A DNA stretch of 64,000 nt. It comes from Selenomonas sp. AB3002. Its GTDB lineage: Bacteria > Bacillota > Negativicutes > Selenomonadales > Selenomonadaceae. Position 1 is the first letter of the stretch, and every line of letters starts with the position of its first letter. The stretch spans positions 868,001 to 932,000 of the forward strand of contig NZ_JNIO01000008.1 of the NCBI RefSeq assembly GCF_000702545.1. Direction: 5' to 3'. This document shows, in pieces, positions 36,639-45,735 of this stretch. The notes beneath the pieces were generated by a model. It searched no databases. It was not told the origin of the DNA and saw only the letters and a program-made list of their open reading frames with translations. The translations under genes and the position numbers were made by a program.

Positions 36639-37016
36639 TCACATAGTATAGCCCACTGGCACAGTGGATCGAATAAGTATGTCTGCCGCAGGAGCAAACT
36701 CTAGCACTTCTTCAATAACACACTCTATAGAAGACGTATCAAAAAAATTTCTCTCCGCATCATAGTCAGTAGGCGTAGCAATGAGCACCAAATCTGCGCC
36801 CTGCATACACTTATCAACCTCCGTAAAAGCAGAAAGCTTCACACGTCCTCTTGCTAACCAATCCTCCATTCCATCATCGCATACTGGAGATACACCCTTC
36901 TCTATCTTGGCAACTCTTTCAATTGAAATATCCAGTACAGACACTTCATTTCTCTGGGCTAAAACTAAAGCATTTGCAAGCCCTACATAACCAGCACCTG
37001 CTACTGTAATCTTCAA
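36639..37016 (-). pseudogene. Truncated 5' copy of ugd
   Basis: About 125 residues of a second UDP-glucose dehydrogenase, from KITVAGAGYVGLANALVLAQ to RSTVPVGYTM, where a stop follows. It is closely similar to the first third of the intact ugd at 31243-32409 and keeps the same TTG start and GGGGAG site. The catalytic cysteine and UDP-binding domain are absent, so it cannot be an active enzyme. It faces the transposase fragment on the broken side. Confidence 0.88.
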
Positions 37017-37079
37017 TGTGAACACTCCCCATAATTACAAACATTCTTTCTCAGAGGGCTTTCCAAAACCATACATTTT

Positions 37080-38501
37080 CTACGAACGATTATATATATC
37101 AGTTAACTCGTCATATAAATCCTCATCAAACATTTTTATATATTCAAATTGCATATCAACTTTCTCCTTAGGATATAGTCCCATAGCTGCGCTCGATTGT
37201 ATTGTTATAATCTTTTCTAGCGGAACATCTAAAAAATAGAAAAATTCAAACGGAAAATCACTACGAATAACTTCACACTCTGGAAATGCGTTTTTATAAT
37301 CAAAATCATCTCTTGGATGAGGTTTTATCAACACTCGAGAACAATCATATTTATTTAATATTTTTTTATACATTGTCAACTGTTCATCATTAGTAAAAGA
37401 ATATACAAATGTTTTCATCGGTTGTGTAAGCAAAATATAATCAAAACCATCTTTTACATATTTTCTGATATCTTCAATAGGAACATCAAAAAGTTCCAAG
37501 ATTTTTTCCTTGACGCCTTCATTTTTTGCATACCACAAAGATTTTAAGTTTTTTACTTCTACTTTGTCCTTTATCACTTCAGGAATACTCAATCTTCCAG
37601 TAAGGATTATTTTTTTTGCATACTGATTATATCCATAAACTGTAGCATTCTGCCAATCACCTAGCACAGGCAACATAAATCTAAATCTATTTACATACTT
37701 AGGCAAATAATTTGTAGTGCCATCTTCCAATACAGTAAATTTATCCCGACTAAAATAAACATCTTCTGGCATCCCATCTGGTGCGTAAACTTCTAAGCGA
37801 CGCACCGATGCATACAAAGCCAACAATCTAATACAATCAAACAGACGAGCTTTTTCCTCTTTATCATACGATGCTGTTTTACAACAATTAATTCCTATTG
37901 CTTGCATCCGATGATACAGTTTATTGGGAAAGACATCACTAAGGAAGAAATAGGTATTCTCCCAGTCATCTTTCAAAAGCAAGTATTGAAGAAACATATA
38001 AGCAGAACTAGCACACATAATCTCCTTAATTGTTACATGACTATGAAGCATAGTTCGCAATGCTTCATCATAAATACTACCAAATCTATACTTGCTAAAA
38101 TCAATGCCCATTTCAAGTGCTGTAAACAGCAGATTAACGGGTAATATTTCATTCTTATCTGAAATTGACATTAAATAATTATATATATTTGAAAAATCCC
38201 ATACAGGCGTCACAATGACTATAAGATGTTCAGAATTAATTAACACCTCTCTTAAATCCAAGGAAAATGAAGAATATATTGGAATATTATGATACATTTC
38301 TGCTTTTGAAGCATTATCTATAAAACAAAGTATATCATAGATTTCAAAAATGTCATCACACAGATATTTCCCTAAGTCTCCGCAACCATATATAACAATC
38401 TGTTGCTTCTTATTGAACAATGTACCTATATCCAGTTTATGAACTTTCGTCCGCAAGTAATGATGGATATTTTTTCTTTGAATATCTTGTCTTATTCCCA
38501 T
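37080..38501 (-). CDS. Rossmann-like domain fused to a GT52-like (sialyltransferase-type) transferase
   Basis: Residues 30-135 form the recurrent domain (QQIVIYGCGDLGKYLCDDI, LIVIVTPVWDFSNI). The C-terminal two thirds resemble family 52 transferases, which include bacterial sialyltransferases: TVYGYNQYAKKIILTGRLS, YILLTQPMKTFVYSF, VLIKPHPRDDFDYKNAF (HP motif) and ITIQSSAAMGLYP. A CMP-nonulosonic acid donor would fit the neighbouring legionaminic-acid genes. Similarity is judged by motif only. Confidence 0.72.
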   Translation of the reverse strand: MGIRQDIQRKNIHHYLRTKVHKLDIGTLFNKKQQIVIYGCGDLGKYLCDDIFEIYDILCFIDNASKAEMYHNIPIYSSFSLDLREVLINSEHLIVIVTPVWDFSNIYNYLMSISDKNEILPVNLLFTALEMGIDFSKYRFGSIYDEALRTMLHSHVTIKEIMCASSAYMFLQYLLLKDDWENTYFFLSDVFPNKLYHRMQAIGINCCKTASYDKEEKARLFDCIRLLALYASVRRLEVYAPDGMPEDVYFSRDKFTVLEDGTTNYLPKYVNRFRFMLPVLGDWQNATVYGYNQYAKKIILTGRLSIPEVIKDKVEVKNLKSLWYAKNEGVKEKILELFDVPIEDIRKYVKDGFDYILLTQPMKTFVYSFTNDEQLTMYKKILNKYDCSRVLIKPHPRDDFDYKNAFPECEVIRSDFPFEFFYFLDVPLEKIITIQSSAAMGLYPKEKVDMQFEYIKMFDEDLYDELTDIYNRS

Positions 38502-38505
38502 ATTG

Positions 38506-39750
38506 TTATTTGACTCCTTCCAATACCATACTGTATATATTTTCTCCTATATTCTCACTATGCTCTCTATCTATTTTATCCAAAGCAAATTCTAAATTTA
38601 TTATACACTTAATAAAAACAGGCAAACTTCGTTGCGACATCTCTGGTAAAATTTCATTTTGTCTCATGCCTGACTTGATATATAATTCGACTTCATTATC
38701 CTCCATTGTATTTTTCTTATGCTGCTTAACTCGTCCATTTACGCAATCCACTTCGTATAGTATTCCTTGCCTGCTATGAAGTACAAAGCAACGGTTATTC
38801 AATATATCATGAGTAATAACAGGAAACCTAAAATATTTTGATGGCATCTCTATGCCCGTTTCATCATTCTCTGATAAAAAATCCATGATATCCACAGAAG
38901 AAATTCCATTCCGGGGATTAATTGTCAAAATTTTATTTCCATAACACGGAAACAAAACTTGATTATCACCGTAGGTGACCCCCCCAAAAAAACGAGGATA
39001 TAAACTGTTATCTGTAGGTAATTCTATTTTTTTAAATTCATTAATTGCTGGGTTCCAAAATACTATATCATCACCATCAGCACTAAGCACGATAACATTA
39101 TCATTCATAGCCACTAAAGATAATGATTTAAATTCGAATGGCATCTCTACTACATCGCTACGCATTATATCTAGGTCAATAATAACAATTTTATTTGTTT
39201 CGTACGGAGTCAAATATAAATAATGATCTTTTACAACAAACGAATCACGATTGAAGAACAATTTTCTCTTAGGAATTATGTCTTCTACATCATCACTCCA
39301 CCGTGTATGAATTTTATACGATTTTGAATTACCATTATACTCAACAATATACCCATTAAATGAACAAATAAAGAATGCTTTGTCATGGTAGTTAACCACT
39401 AAATCATATGCTTGCTTTGAATCAACAAATGGAGAATCTATATATGGCACATCCAATGAAATCTCATCAAAAGTTCCATTGTTCGTATCAAATTCCAAAA
39501 AATCACTATGTTTTTTTATAAATCTAGGAGCAATTATTACTTTATCACCGACTTTTGCCAACACCCCATACTGTGGACGACCTTTTTTTAAACCTTCTTC
39601 ATCACAAGGCAATTGAGCCAAGCATACAACTTTATCATCAGACAAACTCATCTTATAAAGTCCATAAAAATAATTTTTTTGTGGAACAAACCATAAGTCA
39701 TCATTATCTACCGCAAAACATGTAGCATCTATTTGTAAAGCTTTCTCCAT
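38506..39750 (-). CDS. Cytoplasmic beta-propeller-like protein of unknown function
   Basis: A protein of about 414 residues without a signal peptide or membrane span. It has repeated blades of the pattern 'strand-turn-strand' (DLWFVPQKNYFYGLYKMSL, KAFFICSFNGYIVEYN, HYLYLTPYETNKIVIIDLD, NVIVLSADGDDIVFWNP, QVLFPCYGNKILTINP, RCFVLHSRQGILYEVD), which suggests a six- or seven-bladed propeller. The last 60 residues are helical. The ATG at 39750 has GGAGG nine bases before it. It lies four bases upstream of the GT52-like gene, so it may assist that enzyme; function is unknown. Confidence 0.7.
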   Translation of the reverse strand: MEKALQIDATCFAVDNDDLWFVPQKNYFYGLYKMSLSDDKVVCLAQLPCDEEGLKKGRPQYGVLAKVGDKVIIAPRFIKKHSDFLEFDTNNGTFDEISLDVPYIDSPFVDSKQAYDLVVNYHDKAFFICSFNGYIVEYNGNSKSYKIHTRWSDDVEDIIPKRKLFFNRDSFVVKDHYLYLTPYETNKIVIIDLDIMRSDVVEMPFEFKSLSLVAMNDNVIVLSADGDDIVFWNPAINEFKKIELPTDNSLYPRFFGGVTYGDNQVLFPCYGNKILTINPRNGISSVDIMDFLSENDETGIEMPSKYFRFPVITHDILNNRCFVLHSRQGILYEVDCVNGRVKQHKKNTMEDNEVELYIKSGMRQNEILPEMSQRSLPVFIKCIINLEFALDKIDREHSENIGENIYSMVLEGVK

Positions 39751-39784
39751 TTGCAACTTCCTCCGATTGATACCACATGAATAC

Positions 39785-41809
39785 TCATATCATACTCGTT
39801 TCTACTTTTTTAAACCTATTAATTAAATACTTAAATGTCAAATCCGTTACAAACCCTTCCAGCACTTCGAATTTCTGTTTATGCACCAACTCTCTAACTT
39901 TTGATGCACTAATTACACCAACATCATTGTTCAATCTAGGTATCTCTATAAACTGTATACCATACTGTGGTAGAATTTTACGCATATCATCATTATACTG
40001 ACGTGTTACATTATCCAAAGGCTCTTCTCCAGCAAAACGAACTGTAATATCAAGACAAGGTGCAATTTCTTTTGCAAAAACAATTATATCTTTCGATGCA
40101 TCAATTATTTTGTTCTGCAATTTTTCTTTATTAAAGTATTCGGAAAAAGTCTTAGTAGAAATAACAAATTCGCCACTTGGCATTATTAGTACACGATCTA
40201 AATCAGCAAGATTATCCTCAACCATCTTGAATCTGTCTACAAATGAAAACTCTGACTTATCCTCCTCAACAACAAATACAATTAAGTAATCACATTGTTT
40301 CAATGCTGTTTCAACCAAATAACGATGGCCTTTAGTGAACGGATTACAATTCATGACTACTGATCCTATTTTAGGCCGAAGATACTCATCATATATTATT
40401 TTAAGTTTTTTCTTATAGAAATATATTAAATCATCGGATTCAACACCTAATAGGCCACAATGTTTATTCTTATCATTAACGATAGGTACTTCTTCACCAA
40501 TATTTTTTCCAAAAAAATTATTTCTATCCAAAAAATCGAATATTCCATCTGAAACCATGCGATTTCCATTCTTTGAGAAGTGACCATCTGTATATATTTC
40601 TCCATAATCATGTGGACGAATAGATTTCAGATACAAGTCGCAATAAGGAATCCCCCACACACCGTAGTTTGGCAATCCCCAGCATGGGTGTGCAACAAAA
40701 AAAACGATATCTCCTTGTTTGCAAGGCAGTGATTTCAAATTAGCCACGTCCCTAACATAATCAGGTCCTGGAAATCCATAATTCCACACAGCAAATTGTT
40801 TATCTGGCACTAGTTCATTTAATTTCCTTTGAAGAAAGGACTCAAACGTGTTAAAATCCGACACATATTGACCAAAAACCGTAGAAGGGCCTACAAAAAA
40901 TATAGATCTTTGTATTTCCTTTGGTTGATTTGTGGTAACCCTTATACCATTTCTAGTATTCACAGAAGCACTTTCACACTCTTCAAATCTTCTTGACCCA
41001 TCCAAATTCAAATACGAATTAGGCACTATAAACGAATCCTTAAACTCATCAAATGAGTCGAAATCACCACAAAAATGAAATGCTTTTTCCTTCCACACCT
41101 CTTTTAATAACTGAGTATCCGCCCCCAGCGCATCCAGCCACTTTGGATTTTCCCTCTCTTGTAAACGTATGAATTTCTCGTGAAGACTCAAATCAATATT
41201 ATGCTTAGATATAAATCGACGAGGCATACGCAATACACACAGCGTCACCCCCCCAATTTCTGAATATTGCCTTAGTGCATTATCAACCGGATTCAATTCA
41301 CTATGGCAGATACAGTTATCGAAAGTATCGAAAGTTTTTGTATCAATCAAGTAATCTCCTTCTAAATCAAAAACCAGAAAATTAAAGCCTCTACCTCCAT
41401 GCAAATAATTTGCACCATCAATTTGCAAATAAGCGCCCATACCGAATCCAGTATTACATCCAAATCCTGCACTATAAACTTCAAATGTATGTCTGCCGAT
41501 ATTTCCTCTTAAAACAATTGGTTTATCCAGTTCTTCAGAACAAATTTCCTGCAATACCGTTCCCTTATCCAAAACAACCACATATGGTCTGCGAAATTTG
41601 TCAGCCATATTCACTGAAGTACCAAGGCATCTCATGAAATGGTGGGATAGATCAGGCGTGAACGATACTCCAGCTCCAGTATCCCCCACTGCAATAAAAA
41701 CAACAAATGTCTCTTTTGCTACTTTTAACAGATTCAAATATCTTTCAAAATCTTTTTCTTTTTTCAGTTTTCTAATGAATAAATCATATGAGTTCACAGC
41801 CCCATCCAT
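39785..41809 (-). CDS. ILEI-like, SGNH-like and CitC-like nucleotidyltransferase fusion
   Basis: A protein of about 674 residues with three parts. The first 200 residues resemble ILEI/FAM3 domains, with the two halves in unusual order: TFVVFIAVGDTGAGVSF through RRPYVVVLDKGT, then FEVYSAGFGCNTGFGMGAYL and RGFNFLVFDLEGDYL with FDTFDN. The middle looks like an SGNH hydrolase (FVGPSTVFGQYVSDFNTFE, closing DGHFSKNGNRM). The last 200 residues match the nucleotidyltransferase of citrate lyase ligase: VVMNCNPFTKGHRYLVETAL and ISASKVRELV. The start at 41809 follows GAGGAG; the earlier ATG at 41836 has no binding site. The substrate is unknown; it may activate a glycan substituent. Confidence 0.75.
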   Translation of the reverse strand: MDGAVNSYDLFIRKLKKEKDFERYLNLLKVAKETFVVFIAVGDTGAGVSFTPDLSHHFMRCLGTSVNMADKFRRPYVVVLDKGTVLQEICSEELDKPIVLRGNIGRHTFEVYSAGFGCNTGFGMGAYLQIDGANYLHGGRGFNFLVFDLEGDYLIDTKTFDTFDNCICHSELNPVDNALRQYSEIGGVTLCVLRMPRRFISKHNIDLSLHEKFIRLQERENPKWLDALGADTQLLKEVWKEKAFHFCGDFDSFDEFKDSFIVPNSYLNLDGSRRFEECESASVNTRNGIRVTTNQPKEIQRSIFFVGPSTVFGQYVSDFNTFESFLQRKLNELVPDKQFAVWNYGFPGPDYVRDVANLKSLPCKQGDIVFFVAHPCWGLPNYGVWGIPYCDLYLKSIRPHDYGEIYTDGHFSKNGNRMVSDGIFDFLDRNNFFGKNIGEEVPIVNDKNKHCGLLGVESDDLIYFYKKKLKIIYDEYLRPKIGSVVMNCNPFTKGHRYLVETALKQCDYLIVFVVEEDKSEFSFVDRFKMVEDNLADLDRVLIMPSGEFVISTKTFSEYFNKEKLQNKIIDASKDIIVFAKEIAPCLDITVRFAGEEPLDNVTRQYNDDMRKILPQYGIQFIEIPRLNNDVGVISASKVRELVHKQKFEVLEGFVTDLTFKYLINRFKKVETSMI

Positions 41810-41861
41810 GCCGTACTCACTCCTCAGATAATGCATTTGATTACGCGTAAAAATTTCTTAA

Positions 41862-42635
41862 TTAGTCTGAATTTAATTCTGCGGTCTTATTTATAACTTC
41901 GATTAAACCAGCATCCTGCTTCTCATAAATCAAATATTTAGCTATAACCTGCATATACTCGAAATCCATTTCATGATCCAAATCCAATACAGCAGTATCC
42001 TTTCTCTTTATAATCCCACACTTACCTGCCAGCAACATAGCATCATCTCTAAGAAACTCAGGCTTATAAGCATAGATAGAAGCATCCATATCATAAACTG
42101 GGGGACATTGCTGTCGAGCTGTGCATTCACTGGGGTACACCAATGACACTGTACCATCCTCATTTTCCTTGACCATATTAAAATAAGGATTACGTCTAGC
42201 ATCGACCACAGAGAAAACAACATCATATTCAAGCGTCTTTGCCTTGTCAACTAAGGCTTCAATATCTTCTACTGTCCGAATCGGAGATGTGATATCAAAA
42301 TCCACTACTAAGTCATATTCTACTCTTGTAATTTTTTCAATTTCGTTCAGAGTATCCCATATGACCAGTTTCTTGGCCACTCTGTCTCCTGCCAAATCCT
42401 CCTTACGGGGCACAATCAGCGCATTTATTTGCGTATTGCCCTCAATCATATCTTTCATTTCCGAACTATCGGTATTGAGTGCTATGTCTATATGATGCTC
42501 AGGATGTTTATCACGATAAAGGACAATCGCTGCAAAGGTATAGAATAGCAAGGGATGCCCCAAGAATTCTCTAAAGTTCTTCCCCTTTATGCCCTTAGAG
42601 CCTGCCCTGCCGCAGACGGTAAACAAAAGATTCAC
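41862..42635 (-). CDS. legF: CMP-nonulosonate cytidylyltransferase (LegF/NeuA type)
   Basis: Couples CTP to a nonulosonic acid, giving the CMP donor. Motifs are FTVCGRAGSKGIKGKNFREF (nucleotide loop), IALNTDSSEMKDMI, LVVDFDITSPIRTVEDIEAL, and a late NPYFNMVKENEDGTV block. The upstream genes for legionaminic-acid synthesis indicate LegF rather than NeuA. The GTG start overlaps the preceding stop. Confidence 0.87.
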   Translation of the reverse strand: MNLLFTVCGRAGSKGIKGKNFREFLGHPLLFYTFAAIVLYRDKHPEHHIDIALNTDSSEMKDMIEGNTQINALIVPRKEDLAGDRVAKKLVIWDTLNEIEKITRVEYDLVVDFDITSPIRTVEDIEALVDKAKTLEYDVVFSVVDARRNPYFNMVKENEDGTVSLVYPSECTARQQCPPVYDMDASIYAYKPEFLRDDAMLLAGKCGIIKRKDTAVLDLDHEMDFEYMQVIAKYLIYEKQDAGLIEVINKTAELNSD

Positions 42636-43567
42636 TGCTTCATCCCCCTTGCCAGTCGCAAAACACGCATGGCGTGTTCTATACTATTGGTATTCTCCTG
42701 ATTGCTTGTTAGTGAAAGGAAGTACCTGAGTTCTGCTTTCTGCATCTCGTCCCGCTCCTGTGGAAGATCAATGCATGTTCCGCTTTTAAAGAAAGATATC
42801 CTTCCCTTAATAAAATCGGCCTTCAAGACATCATCTTCCATAAATATTTCCATTTCACGGCAAGCCGAGCGCCCGAAGTAATCCAGGTGAAGGCTCACGG
42901 ACATATTTGGATACACTCCTATGTAGAGAGCGTTATCACAGCTATCAACAGTAACATCACTGTATCTGCCATGAAGAGAATATACCTCCTCCGGCAGACC
43001 AAAGAGATAAGAAATATAGTCCCACTCATGGATGAGGTCTATGTCCACTCCACCTCCCATGGATTCATTAGCACTGTAGCATTTCTTCCAATCCATGCCT
43101 GGTCTCCACTCCGGCAGATAGCTGGAACAGATAGCACGTAGGCTGTAAACTCTTTTGCCAGGCAGATAATCCTTCAGATACTGCACAATCCTTGTATAAC
43201 GCAAGGGAGCCGCCACATAACAGATGTGCTCCGGGGTTAGCCCCAGTTTTGACATATCTTCCTGCCCGCTTAAAAATACCGGTTTTTCAATAAAAATTCT
43301 CTTGGTGTGCGTAACTGCCTGTTGCAACGTTTTGTAGTGGAAGGCTGTGGGATTAGTGATAAAAATGCAGTCATAACAGGCATCTACCTCGCCCCAGGAG
43401 GATATCTCCTTGCTCAAGGCCTTCTGCTCGGTCTCACCCAAGACTCTTTTAGTGCTGCGCAGAGCATGACACACCAGTCCCACTTGCCTCTCAGCCATAA
43501 CCTGACTCATATTCCGCAAATGACGAGAACCCATGGATCCCAGACCACAAAACAGCACCTTCATCAT
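42632..43567 (-). CDS. Gfo/Idh/MocA oxidoreductase
   Basis: An NAD(P)-dependent sugar oxidoreductase of 311 residues. The cofactor loop is KVLFCGLGSMGSRHLRNM, then CIFITNPTAFHYKTLQ and FIEKPVFLSG (the usual EKP motif). The substrate domain contains MGGGVDIDLIHEWDYISYLFG. It overlaps both neighbours and is paired with a second oxidoreductase of the same family. The pair may introduce a keto or amino modification on the nonulosonic acid or its precursor; this is an inference. Confidence 0.85.
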   Translation of the reverse strand: MMKVLFCGLGSMGSRHLRNMSQVMAERQVGLVCHALRSTKRVLGETEQKALSKEISSWGEVDACYDCIFITNPTAFHYKTLQQAVTHTKRIFIEKPVFLSGQEDMSKLGLTPEHICYVAAPLRYTRIVQYLKDYLPGKRVYSLRAICSSYLPEWRPGMDWKKCYSANESMGGGVDIDLIHEWDYISYLFGLPEEVYSLHGRYSDVTVDSCDNALYIGVYPNMSVSLHLDYFGRSACREMEIFMEDDVLKADFIKGRISFFKSGTCIDLPQERDEMQKAELRYFLSLTSNQENTNSIEHAMRVLRLARGMKQ

Positions 43568-44562
43568 TTTATCCCCTCTATTTCATCAATCCAGGACAAA
43601 ATTTTTAAATCTTCTTTGTAACCATAGACAGGCTTTTCATCTCTGGTAATACAAGCAACATAGGCCTCTATTTCATTTTCATAAGCATTCTCGATGACGT
43701 TACGGCTATAATTGTCATCATGGCGGACTGCCTCGCTTCCATATAGTTCCACCGATACCAAATCCTTCGTATCGAGATTCTTCTCTTTAAGGCCAGCAGG
43801 AGTGCCATCCCATTGTATAAACAAGTTTTCACCATAGACGCACAAATCACGTACTGCCTCCCGTGACACTACGTCCACTGTCAGCACACCCTTGCATCCT
43901 CCCTGATGATGAATTGTCACCATATAATTATCATGGTATGGCAGTTCCAACTGCGTCATCTTACTTGATACCACATGAACCTCCTCTATGGCACCAAATG
44001 CCGAAGTGAGCCATGGGAGTTCTATGGCAAACAATTCCCGACAAGCATTGGACTCCCGTTTGGCTACAAAGTAATTACGGTAGTCCTCCCAAGGATGCCA
44101 ATCCGGCAAATACTGTCCCACATGATACAGATAAGAGAGTGGATATTCAGTCATGACGGCCTTGCGAATTGTGTATTGTATCTCTTTACGATATAAAAAG
44201 GTTGAAGAAAGGAACAGCCTCAGATTTTTGCTTTGCGCCAATTGCATATTTTCTTCATACCTATAAGGCTGCAGATTAAGTTCTGTAAAGACATGAAGTC
44301 CGGCAGACAGACACTCATGCGCTATATCCCCATGGGATAGCGGAGAGGTAGAGATTATGGATGCATCCAGAGGTATTTTCGCCAATGCATCTGCCAGACT
44401 GGCAAATACAGGCACAGAAAATTCTTCTGCAAAAGTTTTCCGCCGCTCTTCCTGGATGTCGATGCCTGCTACATGAAACCCAGGATACAACCTACGCACA
44501 ATCCTGGCTCGCCTTTTCCCCATTGATCCCAAGCCAATGATAACCACATTCAGTTCTTCCAC
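43564..44562 (-). CDS. Gfo/Idh/MocA oxidoreductase
   Basis: Second family member, 332 residues: NVVIIGLGSMGKRRARIVRR, ASIISTSPLSHGDIAHEC, and a variant of the EKP motif, VFTELNLQPYRYEEN, in which the usual lysine and proline are replaced. That change could alter or remove catalysis. The downstream part resembles the first copy (YLPDWHPWEDYRNYFVAKRE). The GTG start follows GGAGG. The two paralogues are adjacent and overlap by four bases. Confidence 0.82.
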   Translation of the reverse strand: MEELNVVIIGLGSMGKRRARIVRRLYPGFHVAGIDIQEERRKTFAEEFSVPVFASLADALAKIPLDASIISTSPLSHGDIAHECLSAGLHVFTELNLQPYRYEENMQLAQSKNLRLFLSSTFLYRKEIQYTIRKAVMTEYPLSYLYHVGQYLPDWHPWEDYRNYFVAKRESNACRELFAIELPWLTSAFGAIEEVHVVSSKMTQLELPYHDNYMVTIHHQGGCKGVLTVDVVSREAVRDLCVYGENLFIQWDGTPAGLKEKNLDTKDLVSVELYGSEAVRHDDNYSRNVIENAYENEIEAYVACITRDEKPVYGYKEDLKILSWIDEIEGIK

Positions 44563-44652
44563 TGTTTAGCCTCCCTCAAAGTGGTTACCCACCATTCAAC
44601 GAGATATACTCCAGTTTCAGCATAGACTCTGCCACCAAGAAATCTCAAATTA

Positions 44653-45726
44653 TCAATTCGCCTCCTCATAAGTGGAAAAGACATCTTCATAGTCCCTCTG
44701 TGCTTGTTCGAAATCATCTATCCTGCCTATATCCATCCAATATTCACGAATAGGATACACAGTGGTCTTTTCCTTGCCCTCAATCAGCTGATTGAATAAA
44801 TCTGGCATATCAAGATACTTTTCCTCTCGAATATAGTCCAGCACCTCAGGCGAAAGAACATACATACCAGCATTTACAAGATACTGCTGCGACGGTTTTT
44901 CACGAATTTGCACTATTTCAGTTCCATTGTAGTCAATAACACCATACGGTACCTGATAGCTGTACTCACGTACCCCCATTGTAGCCAAAGCCTGCTTTTC
45001 CTTGTGAAAGTCTACAAACTCACCAAAATCAACTTTCGTAAGCAAATCTCCATTCATCACAATGGCAGGTTCCAACAGCTTTTCAGGCAGAAAATATAAA
45101 GCACCAGCCGTCCCCATGCGTTTTCTTTCGTGAATATAATTAATTTCCACACCATATCTGCTGCCATCGCCGAAATGTTTCTCAATCATTTCCGATTTAT
45201 AATTTACACATAGGTAAAAACGATGGAAACCGCTCTCAATAAAGTTCTCTATGATTGTTTCCAAAATGGGCTTATTCCCAACTTTTAGCAGCGGTTTGGG
45301 AACTTTATTTGTCAGTGGTCGAAGCCTGGTGCCCAGGCCACCTGCCATAAGTATGACAACATTGTCCCGCACCTTTTTATAAAGCACATCTTCTAGTGTG
45401 TAAAGGTTAATCAGCACATTGTTCTCATCTACCACAGGAATATGGTGCAGCGTAGATTTGCGCATGATGTTGGCTACATAGCTCTTTTCTTGGTTTATAG
45501 TTGCTACTAGGGGTTTTGTATTCATGACATCAACCACAGGAGCAGAAAGCTCTAAACCACGCAATAACCCACGCCTTATATCGCCATCAGTTACTACTCC
45601 CAGCAGATGATTACCTTCCGAAACTACTAGAGCAAACTGCAGGGCCGCCCTATCTATAACCCGTAATGTATCTATGATTGACATATCTCTGGATATGCAG
45701 CAATTTTTCCATGTATTCATAGTCAT
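44653..45726 (-). CDS. ptmE: CBS-domain sugar-1-phosphate guanylyltransferase (PtmE type)
   Basis: Residues 1-115 hold a CBS pair (GVVTDGDIRRGLLRG, HHIPVVDENNVLINLYTLED). The rest is a nucleotidyltransferase: VVILMAGGLGTRLRPLTNKVPKPLLKVG-type loop, LETIIENFIESGF, MGTAGALYFL and the metal site VMNGDLLTKVDF. PtmE makes GDP-glucosamine, the first step of the Campylobacter legionaminic-acid route, and it has the same CBS-plus-transferase layout. It lies nine bases behind legI. Confidence 0.88.
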   Translation of the reverse strand: MTMNTWKNCCISRDMSIIDTLRVIDRAALQFALVVSEGNHLLGVVTDGDIRRGLLRGLELSAPVVDVMNTKPLVATINQEKSYVANIMRKSTLHHIPVVDENNVLINLYTLEDVLYKKVRDNVVILMAGGLGTRLRPLTNKVPKPLLKVGNKPILETIIENFIESGFHRFYLCVNYKSEMIEKHFGDGSRYGVEINYIHERKRMGTAGALYFLPEKLLEPAIVMNGDLLTKVDFGEFVDFHKEKQALATMGVREYSYQVPYGVIDYNGTEIVQIREKPSQQYLVNAGMYVLSPEVLDYIREEKYLDMPDLFNQLIEGKEKTTVYPIREYWMDIGRIDDFEQAQRDYEDVFSTYEEAN

Positions 45727-45735
45727 TACTTCCCT

